From positions 124,001 through 188,000 of the forward strand of contig JASBNA010000038.1 of NCBI GenBank assembly GCA_038087015.1: a stretch of 64,000 bases of DNA, written 5' to 3'. Origin of the DNA: Cerrena zonata. Lineage: Eukaryota > Basidiomycota > Agaricomycetes > Polyporales > Cerrenaceae. Positions within the stretch are counted from its first letter, which is position 1. Every line of letters starts with the position of its first letter. The notes under the pieces are model-generated. The model searched no databases. It had not been told where the DNA came from and saw only the letters and a program-made list of their open reading frames with translations. Shown piece by piece: positions 22,364 through 33,632 of the stretch. A program made the position numbers and the translations under genes.

Positions 22364-23949
22364 CTATCGTCCAGGCCACAAGAACCCTGCATCACCTACT
22401 TTGTCCGGACTATTCGGCTCAGTCTCCGTCTGAACGACCACTCCATCCGCATCTAGCTCGACTACATTCACACCATACCCATCGTCATCATCCAAATAAT
22501 CCTCCGTTATTCTATAGGTATCATTATCGTTGGAACCTATTGAATTCGCCCTTCGGACTCTTCGTAAACTGGGAGGAAGGGGAACTTCCACTCTTAACTG
22601 TGGAGATCGAAGTAAGGGCTGCGGTGAGGTCCGTTGGACGATCCGAGGAGGTGGTGGAAGACTTTGGGGGAGCTGGGATGATTGGTTATAGTTAGAAGGA
22701 GGGTAAGGCGGTAGAGGGTTAGGTGTGAACGGTCTCGGTGAAGTCGTGAGAGCACCCATGTCGACAAACGATGGTCGAGCTGGCTCTTCTGCCCATACTG
22801 TGCTATTTCTCCTAGTTATCCTCGGAGTCTCCCTCGTAGGGGGAGGTGCTCGGTCTTGAAGTATCGAGTAACCAGAAGTGGGGTGAGGATCAGAGTGTCG
22901 GTGATAGGCCGGCGCGGCAGTAACATGGTCACCGAAGAATGTGTGAACATAGAAGTTATTTGACGAAGATGAGGACGATGCTTTGGGGCGTGAGGTAGAG
23001 GCATAGTCCCAGTACCGAGGGCCCGAAGGATGAATCGGTGGAGACTGAGAATGGCAAGGAGTGGGACTATTACAGGCAAACAGACCGGCTGAGGCTGCTT
23101 GGCATGGCATGTACCTCGTGCCTAAGGTGTTACCACTAATCGATGGCATGAATAAAGTAGTAATAAATGTAGGAAGCCTGGAGGAGCTCACCAAATGGCA
23201 CAACCGATACCTTCTCGTATGCACCCACAAGCACTCTTCAGCATCTTGGCAACGACTGACCGCTCAAAGTAGGACGAATCGAGACCGACAACAGCGGAGG
23301 TTGCACTTTCCTTGCCTACCCATACACCACGAGGGCGTTGGGGGAATGCCTGCATGTGGACTACAGCCCCACAGCCATTCGTAGTTGGGCCAGCCGGAGT
23401 AGTAGGGGAATGTTTACTCGAACTCGGATAATTGGGGAAGAGTGAAGGGACGAAAGACTTTTCTTGGGGTTTAGATTTGACTTCACCGCCACAGAAGAGC
23501 ATAACAGGCTCCTCGCTATCTGTACAAGTAGTCGCACCTTCTCTTCTAATATCTTCTGCCTGCGTTTCATTCTCCTCCGTACCTATGGTTAGACTCCAGT
23601 CTCTCCATTCAGTTCCGCCATAGGTGTACTCGTCGTCGCCTTGAGGATCAGAAGCTGCCCACGGGGGTGTGGAAGGTCTAGAGGGAGCCATGATGATTGT
23701 TCTCTGTGGAGCGGAAGCGGACGGCGGAGGTGGAAGGACCTGAATGGACTGGGTAACGGTCATAGAAGAAGACGAGCGAGCAGAGTTGTGATCGATCCGC
23801 ATAGCACCTCTACGACGAAGACGAGAAGCTTCACCAGTCCTGACGAGGTCAGAGAGGACAATTGAGTCGTCGGCGTCGGTAACTGTGGGCTGCGGGTATG
23901 ATTGAGGACGGGTGCGGGGTTGGGTTTGACGTCGGTATATTTGGGGCAT
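22364..23949 (-). CDS. Low-complexity fungal protein with conserved Cys motif
   Basis: Minus-strand exons 23192-23949 and 22364-23135 give 509 residues. The N-terminal half is rich in Arg, Ser and Pro, with stretches such as VLPPPPSASAP. Near residues 240-285 the splice joins a compact cysteine-rich block, CGCIREGIGCAI then CGNTLGTRYMPC, which looks like a small zinc-binding or disulfide element; the acceptor cgattag at 23136 was chosen because it restores CGNTLGTRY. The C-terminal half is proline-rich (PPYPPSNYNQSSQLPQSLPP) and ends in an acidic stretch (EDYLDDDDGYG). The whole is probably intrinsically disordered around the Cys block. I do not know its function; a regulatory or scaffold role would be inference. 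Confidence 0.72.
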
Positions 23950-26221
23950 GATGGTGAGAAATCGTCAAAGTAGTTCGTGAACGTATGGAACGGGAGAAGA
24001 GAAAAGAAGGAGTCGTGCTTGGGGTTGTGCTAGTGCTTGCAATGCGCAAGGTAGTCTCTCCGTCCTTCACCCAGGCGTGGCCAAGGTGAGGCAATCCGCT
24101 CACGTAAGCACGGATCCTAATTGCCCTGCGTCTTTTTCATACCTCCAACACCGGTGTCCTTGGTTGCGAATGGTCTCTGCATTGGCTTCGCCAGTCTCAA
24201 AGTGTGTAATACGTTCATCGATATGGGCGTATTCAAGCAAGACAGTAGACTGACAATCACACATGATGTCTGCATACGCCATCCCGCGTGCACACTTCCG
24301 GGGACCCCTCGGGACCGTTATCGTGCCGGAAACTGAGTCCTTCGCTTATAAATATATATTCCTCCAATTCGTGCATCCTCCTGCCTACTTTGCCTGAGCT
24401 TGGATTTCAGCCATTTCCTGACTAATTGCTGTACTCTTCGAAGCTGCAGGATTCATATCCCCATGGACGCTATGTCAACGTATTAATATCCTCATTATGA
24501 CTTCCTGTCATCTCGGAAATTACCTACTTCGTTGCGGCGAGCAACGGCAAGACTAAAATTGTCAACAACTCCGACTTTACTAGTATACCGGGCTAACATT
24601 CCAAATCAGGAGTATTTAAAGAAGGCGCTGCCAAACATTCGCACACAAACTCTGACCATCGAGTGAACCTTTTTACTTATGGAGTTCTGTCCACATAGTC
24701 TTAACGTCTCTTCTATCAGTGCCTTGTTAAGACAGCCCCCAAAAACTCTTTGATAGGTCTCACTACGGCCTTCATTTTTCTCTCAACGCTCACTTATGTA
24801 CCGGTGATCCATCATCAGGTACAGCAAATGTCACTGTAGCATTCTGAAACATTCTTCTGCTCATAACTCCTCCAAGGACAACAGAAATCTCTATTGAGGT
24901 AAACTAATACTCTTCCCAACATCGCCACAGAAGCTTACTCAAGGTTTGTATACATTATGGGGTCAGAAGGTGATCACAGCGCTACGCATTCTGATAGTAC
25001 GTGTATCAAACTTTCTTTCTATAAGAGCTATTGCTAATATATTGCGTCTTCCTTTGCCTTTCAAAGTTAATAATGACTGCAGCAGCGTCAGCATATTAAC
25101 GGGCGTCAGGCTCAAACACAGTAAGTATTCGCATATGCATGCGAATCCAATTTCATTGCTGGCAGTTCCTTTCATCGGAGCGCACGAGAATATACAGGAC
25201 ACGCAGAACCCGTCTCTGAAGATCCCGTACTTCTGATTCCGAAAGGCCGAGAAACCCATTCCAGTACGTACTATCTGTGAATCCAATGCAGGAAGTATTC
25301 GAAATGCAAATATTTTCTGATATTGTCGATCATGCTGTGTCTGAAACAGACAACAGAAATCTTCCAACGATCACAGTCTCCTTTTGCCAATTCTACAGCA
25401 TTCCCAGCAGATCCCTTTCCCCACACTTCTCCGGGATTAACTGATCTGTAACGGTCTTAATGCCTGGTCCGATTTCTAAGAACACAACTTTCGTCCCAAG
25501 CCCTTCAACTACGGAGGTCCCACTCGGCCAATCTCTTCGGTAGAAACTTCATCCTAATATTCTAGAAGGCCCCCGGAGTTCATTAACGTTCATTTACAGA
25601 GCTTCGATAAGCGCAAGAACACGACAGCGAACGCTCACATACACCAAATTCTCCGTAAGGCAACCGTAGAAAATAGCCAGCGTGACGTCTGAGCCTTTGT
25701 TTCCATCTTTCCATGGTTCAATTATTCTGATTTCTGTGAGAACAGAGTTTGAGTGTGCCTTTATGTAAGCGAAACCCTCCCAAGCACAAGGAAATTCCGA
25801 TGTTAATATAAAGCCATTTACCACTTTGGATATATGTCAGTAGTTCAAGGAGTCAAGCAAGACATCAAATCGGAAAATGGTCAGTACAACAACTATTCTA
25901 AAGCGGTATGGTTAACAACCATATCAGAATACTCTGTTCTCTCTCCCGCTGATACCCGTTCGTTGACTCTAGTTACTAGTTGTTGGTGCGTGTATCATCA
26001 TTGTTGTAGTCTCTCGCTCATGTACTCTTTAGATCCACAACTATCAGGATCCTGATGGTTTGATTACCTATGGAATATACCTCGCTAACCGTATAACCGA
26101 TGGTTGAACCTCTTGGTCGCAGAAGCTCTATCCACATCCTGCATGATACTAGTCAGGTCCCAGGACTAAAGCTGGGTTGAAGAAGCAGACATCTACGGTG
26201 CTCACCTATGGAGAGAAAACT
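23950..26221. other. Gene-poor stretch with an orphan TATA and decayed coding sequence
   Basis: A TATA box (TATAAATA, 24347-24354) has no intact gene after it. Downstream pieces look like exons of a lost gene: a 24-codon frame from an ATG near 24679 ends in a stop after LRQPPKTL, and two bases later a new frame reads GLTTAFIFLSTLTYVPVIHH, a hydrophobic segment ending at a good donor. Another open segment at 24946-25236 may be a further exon. I do not recognise the family. The rest, including 25594-25824 (-), shows nothing I can support. Confidence 0.35.
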
Positions 26222-26691
26222 CTAATCTTTTCCCCCAACAAGTTCCATGCCACCGAATAGCTCAATCCAGTCGTCTAAACGGTCACGGATAAACTCGTCG
26301 AGACTCCAGGGCTCATTGAACACACGGTCTCATTCTCCATTCCACACATACATATCTTCTTCTACCACCTTCGCATCGCCCCGGTCATCGGTGATAGTTA
26401 CCTTGACTGGGGTAACAGTATAGACACCACCCTCGCAATCATCTAGCTTTTTTCGTTGTGACCGAGTTTGAGGCCGTAGCCGTGGTCCATCCACATGGGA
26501 GTTGCGTCATGCTTGATAGTTGCAGGATAATCTGCATGATGAACTGCAAAGCGTGCGTAACCTTTCACTTGGGCCAGTTGGACGAGTGAGCGGACATGCT
26601 CAGTGCGTCGGGCATCCCCAGTAAGTGCCCATGCAAAACGTAGTGTAAGTTTGTAAATATATCCCATGATATAAGATGACGAAGAAGACAT
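26222..26691 (-). pseudogene. AIG2/GGCT-like (gamma-glutamylcyclotransferase fold) pseudogene
   Basis: Reading the minus strand, the segments KGYARFAVHHADYPATI, KLDDCEGGVYTVTPVKVTI, EEDMYVWNGE and PWSLDEFIRDRLDDWIELF follow the order and spacing of AIG2-like proteins, where the LDxFEG motif holds the catalytic Glu. The frame is broken twice. One base is missing from a run of six A after HNE at about 26445-26450, and a TGA at 26330-26332 follows NGE. The N-terminal YGTL substrate-loop region is not recognisable, so the copy is also degenerate at its start. No introns are needed. The family assignment rests on motif order and is tentative; the loss of reading frame is directly visible. Confidence 0.6.
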
Positions 26692-28561
26692 TTATATAGG
26701 ATATAATATACGTATATCTTTCTAACTTAGTCTGGGAACACACCCTAACGCTAGCAACATTTGTTTTAGTGAAAGAAGCGGTCCCGAACCGTGCTCCGAC
26801 ACCGACATGATACAGTGGAATAACATGGACACCTCCGTGAAGGGACGTATCAACGGGTAGTACGTATCACAGCTACATGCTTTTTTAGACTCGATGAGTG
26901 CCCTAAAGCCGCCACTACTTGAGCTAAATAGGTCTGAACAAAGGTGATGAAGTGTTTTTGGCCTTTGGTATTGAACTAATAGCTTCGTGAAACGAAAGTC
27001 TGTGTCAATGGATTCGAACCTCTTATTGCCTAAGTCGCGACAGTTCGTAAGATCTATAATAAACCGTAACTCTCAGCCCCGAGTGTTGACAGTCCTTAAC
27101 CACTATTATATCAGCCCTTCTCCAGAGGCCATGATTACTCCTCTCGGAGCACGCACCTTCCTTGTACTTCGTTTCGTAGCTACTGCGCAGTCCGATGCAG
27201 ACTGTCCGGGTCCGTATCAGCCCCTTGTACTGCGGGATTGTTGGTCCGGTACGTTTTCCTAAGTCCTACCCACACAATTGGTCTGAATCTTCTTTTTGTA
27301 GGCTGATAAAAGCACTATTGCTGAATTCCTCGGGGTCAGCGGTATACGTTCTCCCTGACGGCAGAGTCGAAGTTTACTGCGAACCCTCCGACGGCATAGG
27401 TCAAGGAGGCCATGGCATACCAGCCTGCTGTGTTTACCTATTCGTAAGTCTACTCAGCACCTTATACACCTTGAACTTTGTGCTCGACGCATGTCGTTGT
27501 TTTCAGTATAACGGGGTTGCACTCGACCGCTTGAAGTAAGAGAAGCTAACAGAGGCAAAGAGAGCATAATCTGATAGCTTGTGTAAGGATACCCCGGAGG
27601 GCGGACGAAAGGTCATTGTCGCAACCCAAGATCAAAGTGATATCTAGTTAGTGTTTATAACCTTGAAAACCACAACTATCACTCATCTGCGTAAAGGACA
27701 TTAGTAAACCAATCAGAGCAAGCCAAAGAATACTGACACGTATTTCCATGGGTCCGATTAACGAATTTCATTTCGACAGTTCGTTCCTAACTTGGTTCCT
27801 CCGGGTTGAGGGCCGCCCTGAATGAGTCGGTGAATAAAAATTACTTCAAGTTGGGGCCCAATGGACCCCGGAATCACATCTTACACCGGTGTAGACAGTA
27901 AATACCGAGGTCTGGCTCACGTCTACGCCGACGTGCAGACTAGTGATGTAACATCGACGCGGGTCTTCATGAATAAATCTGTTACCTCCATTGATAGAGG
28001 ATATCCATAGATATACACGGCTTGCTACTTGCTCCCAGCAGTTGACTTTCTAAAGCAGTCTGTCAGTGTCAAGGGAGAAAAAAAAGTGGCGACCCAAAGG
28101 ACAATCTTTCCCAGGAGATCGGAGGTAATAAGGACGGTTGCAAACCTCCAATCAGGCACCTATCATGTTCAATGGCTCATCAATGTTGGAAGGAAGTAGT
28201 AGTTGAGAACCTCCTCCATGAGTGCCTGTTCTGTCTTTCATGATCCGCCTATCTTTAGTTAAGTTACGTGCGGCAAGGCCTGAGTAACCGTTGATGCTTG
28301 GCCAGCCGTAACCTAATCTCAAGTACGCGGAGTCGCGGACCAGTTTGAGTTTGTGCCAATAACAGAAGCGATGGGACGTTGTCGGTCTGAAAATGCCACC
28401 TCCTGTTCCCACACGACCTGAGTCTTTCTCACGAGATGCCATCGCAGTACCACCCGACCTGGTGTATCGAATAAGCAACGAGTAAGATCCAATACACAAC
28501 TTGAACCACAAACACAATCACCTACATATCACCATTATACTTCCTTCATCCTTCTGACGAG
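26692..28561. other. 1.9 kb without a supportable gene
   Basis: Open frames at 26987-27262 and 27195-27539 (+) and a 121-codon frame at 28152-28517 (-) have no recognised motifs. The last lies head-to-head with the DUF7704 gene and could be a short gene, but nothing beyond its length supports it. Confidence 0.4.
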
Positions 28562-29080
28562 ATGACTGACACAATTCCGTTCTTGCCGTACCGCCTTTTT
28601 TTTCTCGTCATCGAACCCATTTCCGCACTCGTCGGTGCATATTATGCAGCAGGTCAACCATCGGAGTATCTCGCATTCCTCTCAATTCCCTCAACGGCTA
28701 CTAAACAAACAACCACTCCGACACCCACATCGACACTCATATCACTTTATCAACTGTCCAACCTTTATCTGTTATTTGCTTTGAACGAGCATATCGTTTT
28801 ATCATCGACTAATTCCCTCAAAACGTGGCGCAGACTGTTATTCTGCCTCCTCATCGCCGACTTCGGACATCTTGCAACGATGTGGCCCTTGGCCTTGGAG
28901 AAGGGTGTCAGTGGGGTGTATCTCCGGTTCTGGGAATGGAACGCGATGGAGTGGGGAAGTGTTGGGTTTGTTTATTTGGGAGCGTTGATGAGAATGAGCT
29001 TCTTGATTGGGTTGGGGACTCAGGAAAGCCAACGAGACTCGGGGAGAGCGGGGAGGGCGAGAAGCTCAAAGGCCGAGTGA
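28562..29080 (+). CDS. DUF7704 family membrane protein
   Basis: Single-exon gene of 172 residues with four predicted hydrophobic segments. These are the N-terminal LFFLVIEPISALVGAYYA, a middle LYQLSNLYLLFALNEHIVL, then RRLLFCLLIADFGHLATMW, and a C-terminal GSVGFVYLGALMRMSFLIGL. The pattern of an early (L/I)EP in helix 1, LxNLYLLFALNE in helix 2, DxGHL in helix 3 and LGALxRxxFxxGLG in helix 4 is what I associate with the fungal DUF7704 family. The C-terminal tail is basic and serine-rich. Function is not established. It sits between a gene-poor zone and the ribosomal protein gene, and I see no link to its neighbours. Confidence 0.78.
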   Translation: MTDTIPFLPYRLFFLVIEPISALVGAYYAAGQPSEYLAFLSIPSTATKQTTTPTPTSTLISLYQLSNLYLLFALNEHIVLSSTNSLKTWRRLLFCLLIADFGHLATMWPLALEKGVSGVYLRFWEWNAMEWGSVGFVYLGALMRMSFLIGLGTQESQRDSGRAGRARSSKAE

Positions 29081-29464
29081 GACCGGTCATTGGAGATCTC
29101 CTTACTTCCTTACTTCTGAAACCAATATAACGGGCAGTTTGGTAACTCAGCGAGCGAAACGTATCGGACTGTATGTACATATGCACCGGGATGAAGATTT
29201 CATTGGCAATGAGTGTGTACATGAATCATGACCGGTAATATTTTGTGTGACGACCGATCCAGGCAAAGTGTGCATCAGTCTAGAACGATGTGTGATCAGT
29301 ATGTGACTACTAGATTGGAACAAACCAAGAAATTCAGACAAAAATAATGATTCCGGATAGACTGTGTCCTCAAAGAGCTGAGCTCTCAGTAGAGGGAGTC
29401 TGTTTTGTCATCACAACAAAACGAACCTGTGCTGAACGTAGGATAGAAACATGATCACTCACGT
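29081..29464. other. Convergent 3' region between DUF7704 gene and RPS12
   Basis: This 384-bp gap holds both 3' ends. I see no gene or RNA element. Confidence 0.5.
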
Positions 29465-29957
29465 TTAACGGTTCTTGAAGTAGTCCAAGAGAACATGCAA
29501 GCCCTCGCTGTCAGCACCGTAGTCCTTGACAACGACACAGGAGCAGCCAACGACCTTACGGGGGTTGCCTTCCTTGTCGATCTTGCAAAGACCAGCCCAG
29601 GTACCGAGGACCTTAGCGTCTCCAACCTTGATGAGGTTGATCTTGTGCTCAGCACAGAGGGCCTCGATGAGCTTGATGTACTCGGCCTCAGTGCAGGTCT
29701 CGACGAGGACACAAAGGTGAGCCTGACGCTTGTCGAGAGCCTTAGCACACTCGCGGAGACCACGAGCGAGACCGTCGTGAACAAGGGCGTTCTTCAAGAC
29801 TTGCTATTATTACATGTTAGTTGACCTATATTTCTCGTTGTGATTAGGTCTCACTCACTTGAAGAGCATCCTCCACGGACAACTTTCCCTTGGGGGCATC
29901 GGCAGTCACCTCGACCTCGGGTGCGTTAACTTCAATTTCATCTCCAGCGTCAGACAT
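29465..29957 (-). CDS. RPS12: 40S ribosomal protein eS12
   Basis: Small-subunit ribosomal protein of the L7Ae fold. Minus-strand exons 29859-29957 and 29465-29803 give 145 residues, the usual size for fungi. The N-terminus is acidic ([17 protein letters not shown]) and typical of eS12; the core has [60 protein letters not shown] and [10 protein letters not shown], ending in LLDYFKNR. The intron falls in phase 0 between DALQ and QVLKNALV. The acceptor aatag at 29804-29805 was used; a downstream start at KNALVHDG would drop the conserved N-terminus. Codon use is biased to C/G-ending codons, as expected for a highly expressed gene. Confidence 0.95.
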
Positions 29958-30266
29958 CCTGTAGGATCCAACGGTATGTTCAGCTCTACATTCTGCCAAG
30001 AAGGCAGCGAAACATACTTTTAAAACTGTTTGTTGAGTAAAATGTACAGGGATGTCTTCTTCCGCTCTCGTTGATGTGAGGAAAAAATAAGGTTAAAGCG
30101 CGCGCAAGCATATACACAGTGAGTTCAATCTCCGACCGGCAATTCCCACCAGTGCACGAGCGCTTATTCTGTAGTTCATGCTGAGGCGGCGGCTCGCGTC
30201 TGCCACCGTCGTGTTCTCGACAACGTGTAGGCGGTTGTATATGCACTGTAGTCGTGTACAGCAATA
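29958..30266. other. Divergent promoter, RPS12 / WD40 gene
   Basis: This 309-bp intergenic space separates the start codons of RPS12 (minus) and the SKI8-like gene (plus), so it must hold both promoters. No TATA box is evident. Confidence 0.5.
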
Positions 30267-31819
30267 ATGGTGAGCTGTAGACTCACACAAAAACCTTATA
30301 ATGTACTCTAATTACATCAACAACAGAGTTTAGCATTTCTCCACGCACATGATTGTTCTGAACGTACGCGATTGGTATATTATAGCTACCACCTTGAGAA
30401 CTTCTGGCTGAGTTTGATCTGTCATCCCTCTAGCACACACAGACTCTGTCTGGGGCATCGCGTGGACCGCGACAGACTCTGTTGTGTCCATCTCCGCCGA
30501 TGGTTCGCTGAAACAGTGGGACTCTACAAGCGGCCAGGCTTCACATACACAGCCGCCGCATACACTTGGTCTTGTATCTCTTGATGTCGACCCAACAGGA
30601 AAGCAGGCACTCTACAATACCCTTGAAGGGCTTACTTGCCTACTCGACACTGAAAGTGCCCGTGTTATCGGACGATACGAGAGCTATACTCGGAGCGGTA
30701 ACGACTCTGCAGAACCTGGTAAGTCATGCCGAAAGCTTGTTCGTTGTCCTGCCGCTGGTTTGCTGATACAGTATCCTTTTTTTCTATCCGTGTATCCCTT
30801 TGTGCTACTTACAGCCTGGTCGGTATCTTTGAACCCCAAAGGCGGCACCTATGCTTCAACAGGCGGCTCAGGGAACATCTCTATTCACTCTACAGAATCC
30901 GCGACGTTCGGTGAACGCCGTGCAACACTTCCGAGTGGCAGAAGCAAGTTTGGCATGTATTGCAAACATGTGGGTGCCTCTAATTCCAACATCTAGCCGT
31001 CTCGTTATTTGGTATCTTCTATTCGTGTCCTTTGCACTCTAGCCGAAGCCCTTAACAGTCACACGTCATCTATTTTTTCACGCTAACTTCAACAACCTGT
31101 CGTCCCGTTATTAGCCGGTTTACTGACGTTGATGCTTAACTTGACAATATCTGACAGAGTCCTGACGGTACCAGGGTGGCAATGTCATCCGAAGCTGGAC
31201 AAATATACATATTCGACCTCGCATCGGAAAAACTTGTCTCCACGTATACTTCCCATGCAATGGCTATCCGTTCCCTCGCTTGGTCGCCTGATGCGCAGGT
31301 TCGTCAGTCTGTTCCCTTCTTGCCTCAGTTGCACAACTAAATTTGCTCCGCTCGGTTATCCACCGGACGAACCCCTTTCTCCTGTATCGTACAGCTCTTG
31401 ATATCTGCTTCAGAGGACAAACGTTTAACGTTACATGATGTCCGACATTCACCATCTGGAAAACCAGGTTCCGGGGCCGTGGCGACATTCACTGGTCACT
31501 CCTCATGGGTGCTCAGTACAGACATATCGCCTGACGGTCGGCTCGCACTTTCCGGGTAGGTCTTCACGTACCATTATTTTAATTCATCTATCCGTCATCA
31601 CGTCCACAATCTCATATTATTTTTTGTAGTTCTTCTGACAAGACCATCAAAGTGTGGGATATCGGCGCCCGCGCCTCCGTCTCGACCATCCAAGACACTG
31701 GTGAAGTCTGGAGTGTGTCGTGGCGACCAAAACCCCCTCAACATGGATCGCCTGGAGCGTTTGTGAGCGCCGGTGAGGACGGTATAGTCAGATGGTGGCG
31801 AGGCGCTGGTGCTGGTTAG
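30267..31819 (+). CDS. WD40 repeat protein, SKI8/WDR61-like
   Basis: Seven-bladed propeller scaffold; SKI8/WDR61 proteins hold the cytoplasmic Ski complex (3'-5' mRNA decay) and in some species act in meiotic recombination. Exons 30267-30269, 30327-30363, 30434-30718, 30815-30969, 31158-31298, 31395-31555 and 31630-31819 give 323 residues. Exon 1 is just the ATG. Visible repeat elements include HTDSVWGIAW and ISADGSLKQWD, AWSVSLNPKGGTYAS, MSSEAGQIYIFD, IRSLAWSPDAQLLISASEDK, GHSSWVLSTDISPDG with SGSSDKTIKVWD, and EVWSVSWRP with SAGEDGIVRWW near the end. Length and the short N-terminus (MSLAFLHAHD) fit SKI8/WDR61 better than other WD40 families, but the orthologue name is inferred. Confidence 0.82.
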
Positions 31820-32060
31820 AACGTGCTCCAACTAACAGCCAGAAACTGTTCACCTTCTAATGCTGTACGCTAACTTCTCCGGATTTTCTTGCTCTTGTCG
31901 GTCAGTGATTGTAAAAAATGAACAAAGCGCTGTTTTGCATCTTCTCGCATAGATCCTCCTCGTCGTCCCAAGCGCACACACCAGTGTGCCTCGCGACGGT
32001 GCTTGTACTTCCCCTCTCCCCCCGCGCCCATAAATCAGAAATCCGTTTGTGAGGAGCTCA

Positions 32061-32162
32061 ATGAACGGACCCCAAGCGATCTGCTTCTGCGGAAAGATCC
32101 CCCAAGCGGAAGCCCTCTATCAATCCCGATCTATTTGCTCTGGCGACTGTCGCATGTATTGA
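32061..32162 (+). CDS. Very short ORF with paired cysteines (doubtful)
   Basis: Encodes 33 residues, starting MNGPQAICFCGKIPQ and ending SICSGDCRMY. The C-x-C-G and C-x3-C spacing recalls small zinc-ribbon starts of fungal proteins of the CxCG type. A donor-like gtattg overlaps the end, so it could be the first exon of a longer gene that I cannot trace. Low confidence. Confidence 0.25.
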   Translation: MNGPQAICFCGKIPQAEALYQSRSICSGDCRMY

Positions 32163-33580
32163 TCTTCCCGTGATTTCATATTTCAAGCTCTCGAAGCAGT
32201 GAGGCAGAGCATCTCCTCCCATACCGATAGCCTAAATAAGGGATATCTCTGATCTTGGTGTGATCGATCATGCTTCTCCACTTGTTGAATCAGGGGCTTG
32301 AAGGTTAGAAATTCGCAGTATTGAACTTTGGTGTGAAGGCGATTGGAGAATGGAACACGTCGACTCAAAATTCCTCTTCTGATAACTAGTTGTTTGCTGA
32401 ACGTCGCGCCTCGAACAGCGAAGTCTGATATAGTAAACATCCATACCGGCCATACCGGATATCCGATATGCTCGAGGCATACAGTCTTAGAGCCGTCTTG
32501 AGCTACGTCATAGTTCTTGAAAGTTGTTCACCCTCCTTCTACAGCCACTAGAAAGAGACTGGGCTTTTTATCTTGAAATGGGGACGCTCGCACCAAAACC
32601 TTGCCGTAGCAGCTATGAATGGACGTTCCTAGAATTCTAACTCGCAGAAGGCGGCTTGAACGTTTCCATTCCTACTATGACTGAGCGCACGTAACCAAGG
32701 GAAGACCACCCCTTGAACTACTAGATTCATGGCCGTATGCGACCGACTATCCTGGATAACGCAAGTAATGATTTCAAGGTAACTTTACGCCGCTCGAAAC
32801 AAAGGACAATAAGGTTATACAACTAAAGCCGAGTATTTACCGGTTCAAAACCTTAGTCTTAGTTTGATACACCGAGGGAGATATACTTGCTAGCACCAGT
32901 CAGGCTGCAAATGGTGTAATAACTGTCTCTTTAGAGTGTTGGAAATAATGCGGACACCATGATCATTTAGATGGAGAGTCGAGTCATCGCCTTGACCGTG
33001 AACGCTATCGAAATGTAAGTGGACGCTATTGGTCACTGAAGGCACCATCCCATGATACCATCGACTTTTCACCATGTGGTATTCGAATTATGCCACGGTC
33101 ACTCCCGAAGCCCCACCATGTCAATCGAGACACGGTAGCAATGAGAGCCAGATTGCGGCCAATCGAGTACTGGGGCTAGACAGTCGGTCAAGGTCCGCCT
33201 TCCACACAACCGAAGGTAATGATAGATCCTATTGTCACTATTTGTCAATGAAACGCCACTGACAAGCCAAGGTTGCGGTGGGGATCGGCCTAAATTGATT
33301 CAACGTGGAGACCGGAAGTGAAACGTGTGTGGACAGAATTTAATAACCTTCAAATTGATATAAATTACAATACAGTAGAAGTGCGGTCCTAAGGCGTTAA
33401 CAGTGTTTTATACACAATTATTTAAAGTGAAGGTAGAAATACAGAAGGGGGATGCATGGGTATTGGACAAAAGGTAATATTCAAGAACAAGATAAAGCAA
33501 GAATTCGAGAGCAACGAGGACGAGTAGACAAGAGACCAAAGAAAATAGAGCAAACATTATCGACAAGCCGTTTTTAGTGG

Positions 33581-33596
33581 TCCCCACATGTGGGGA
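33581..33596. repeat. 16-bp perfect palindrome
   Basis: TCCCCACATGTGGGGA, 37 bp past the stop of the minus-strand C2H2 gene. Each half carries a CCCCAC/GTGGGG element of the kind bound by C2H2 repressors. Confidence 0.7.
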
Positions 33597-33632
33597 TCTC
33601 AGTGAACCAGATCACCGTTGAAGGCGACCGGC

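Larger units (their letters stand above)
31820..33632. other. 1.8 kb region between the WD40 gene and the C2H2 gene
   Basis: Contains a 33-codon plus-strand ORF at 32061-32162 with a CFCG...CSGDC pattern that resembles a tiny zinc-binding motif, and a 16-bp perfect palindrome at 33581-33596. Minus-strand frames at 32183-32480 and 32890-33075 have no recognised content. Confidence 0.4.

Noticed and set aside
26990..27030. B-box-like GGTTCGAATCC on the minus strand
   Set aside because: The T-stem flanks are not complementary and no A-box lies upstream.
28152..28517. 121-codon minus-strand ORF head-to-head with the DUF7704 gene
   Set aside because: No recognised motif, and its position fits a promoter; not enough to call a gene.
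29495..29824. Long plus-strand frames opposite RPS12
   Set aside because: Antisense shadows caused by strong codon bias in the ribosomal protein gene.
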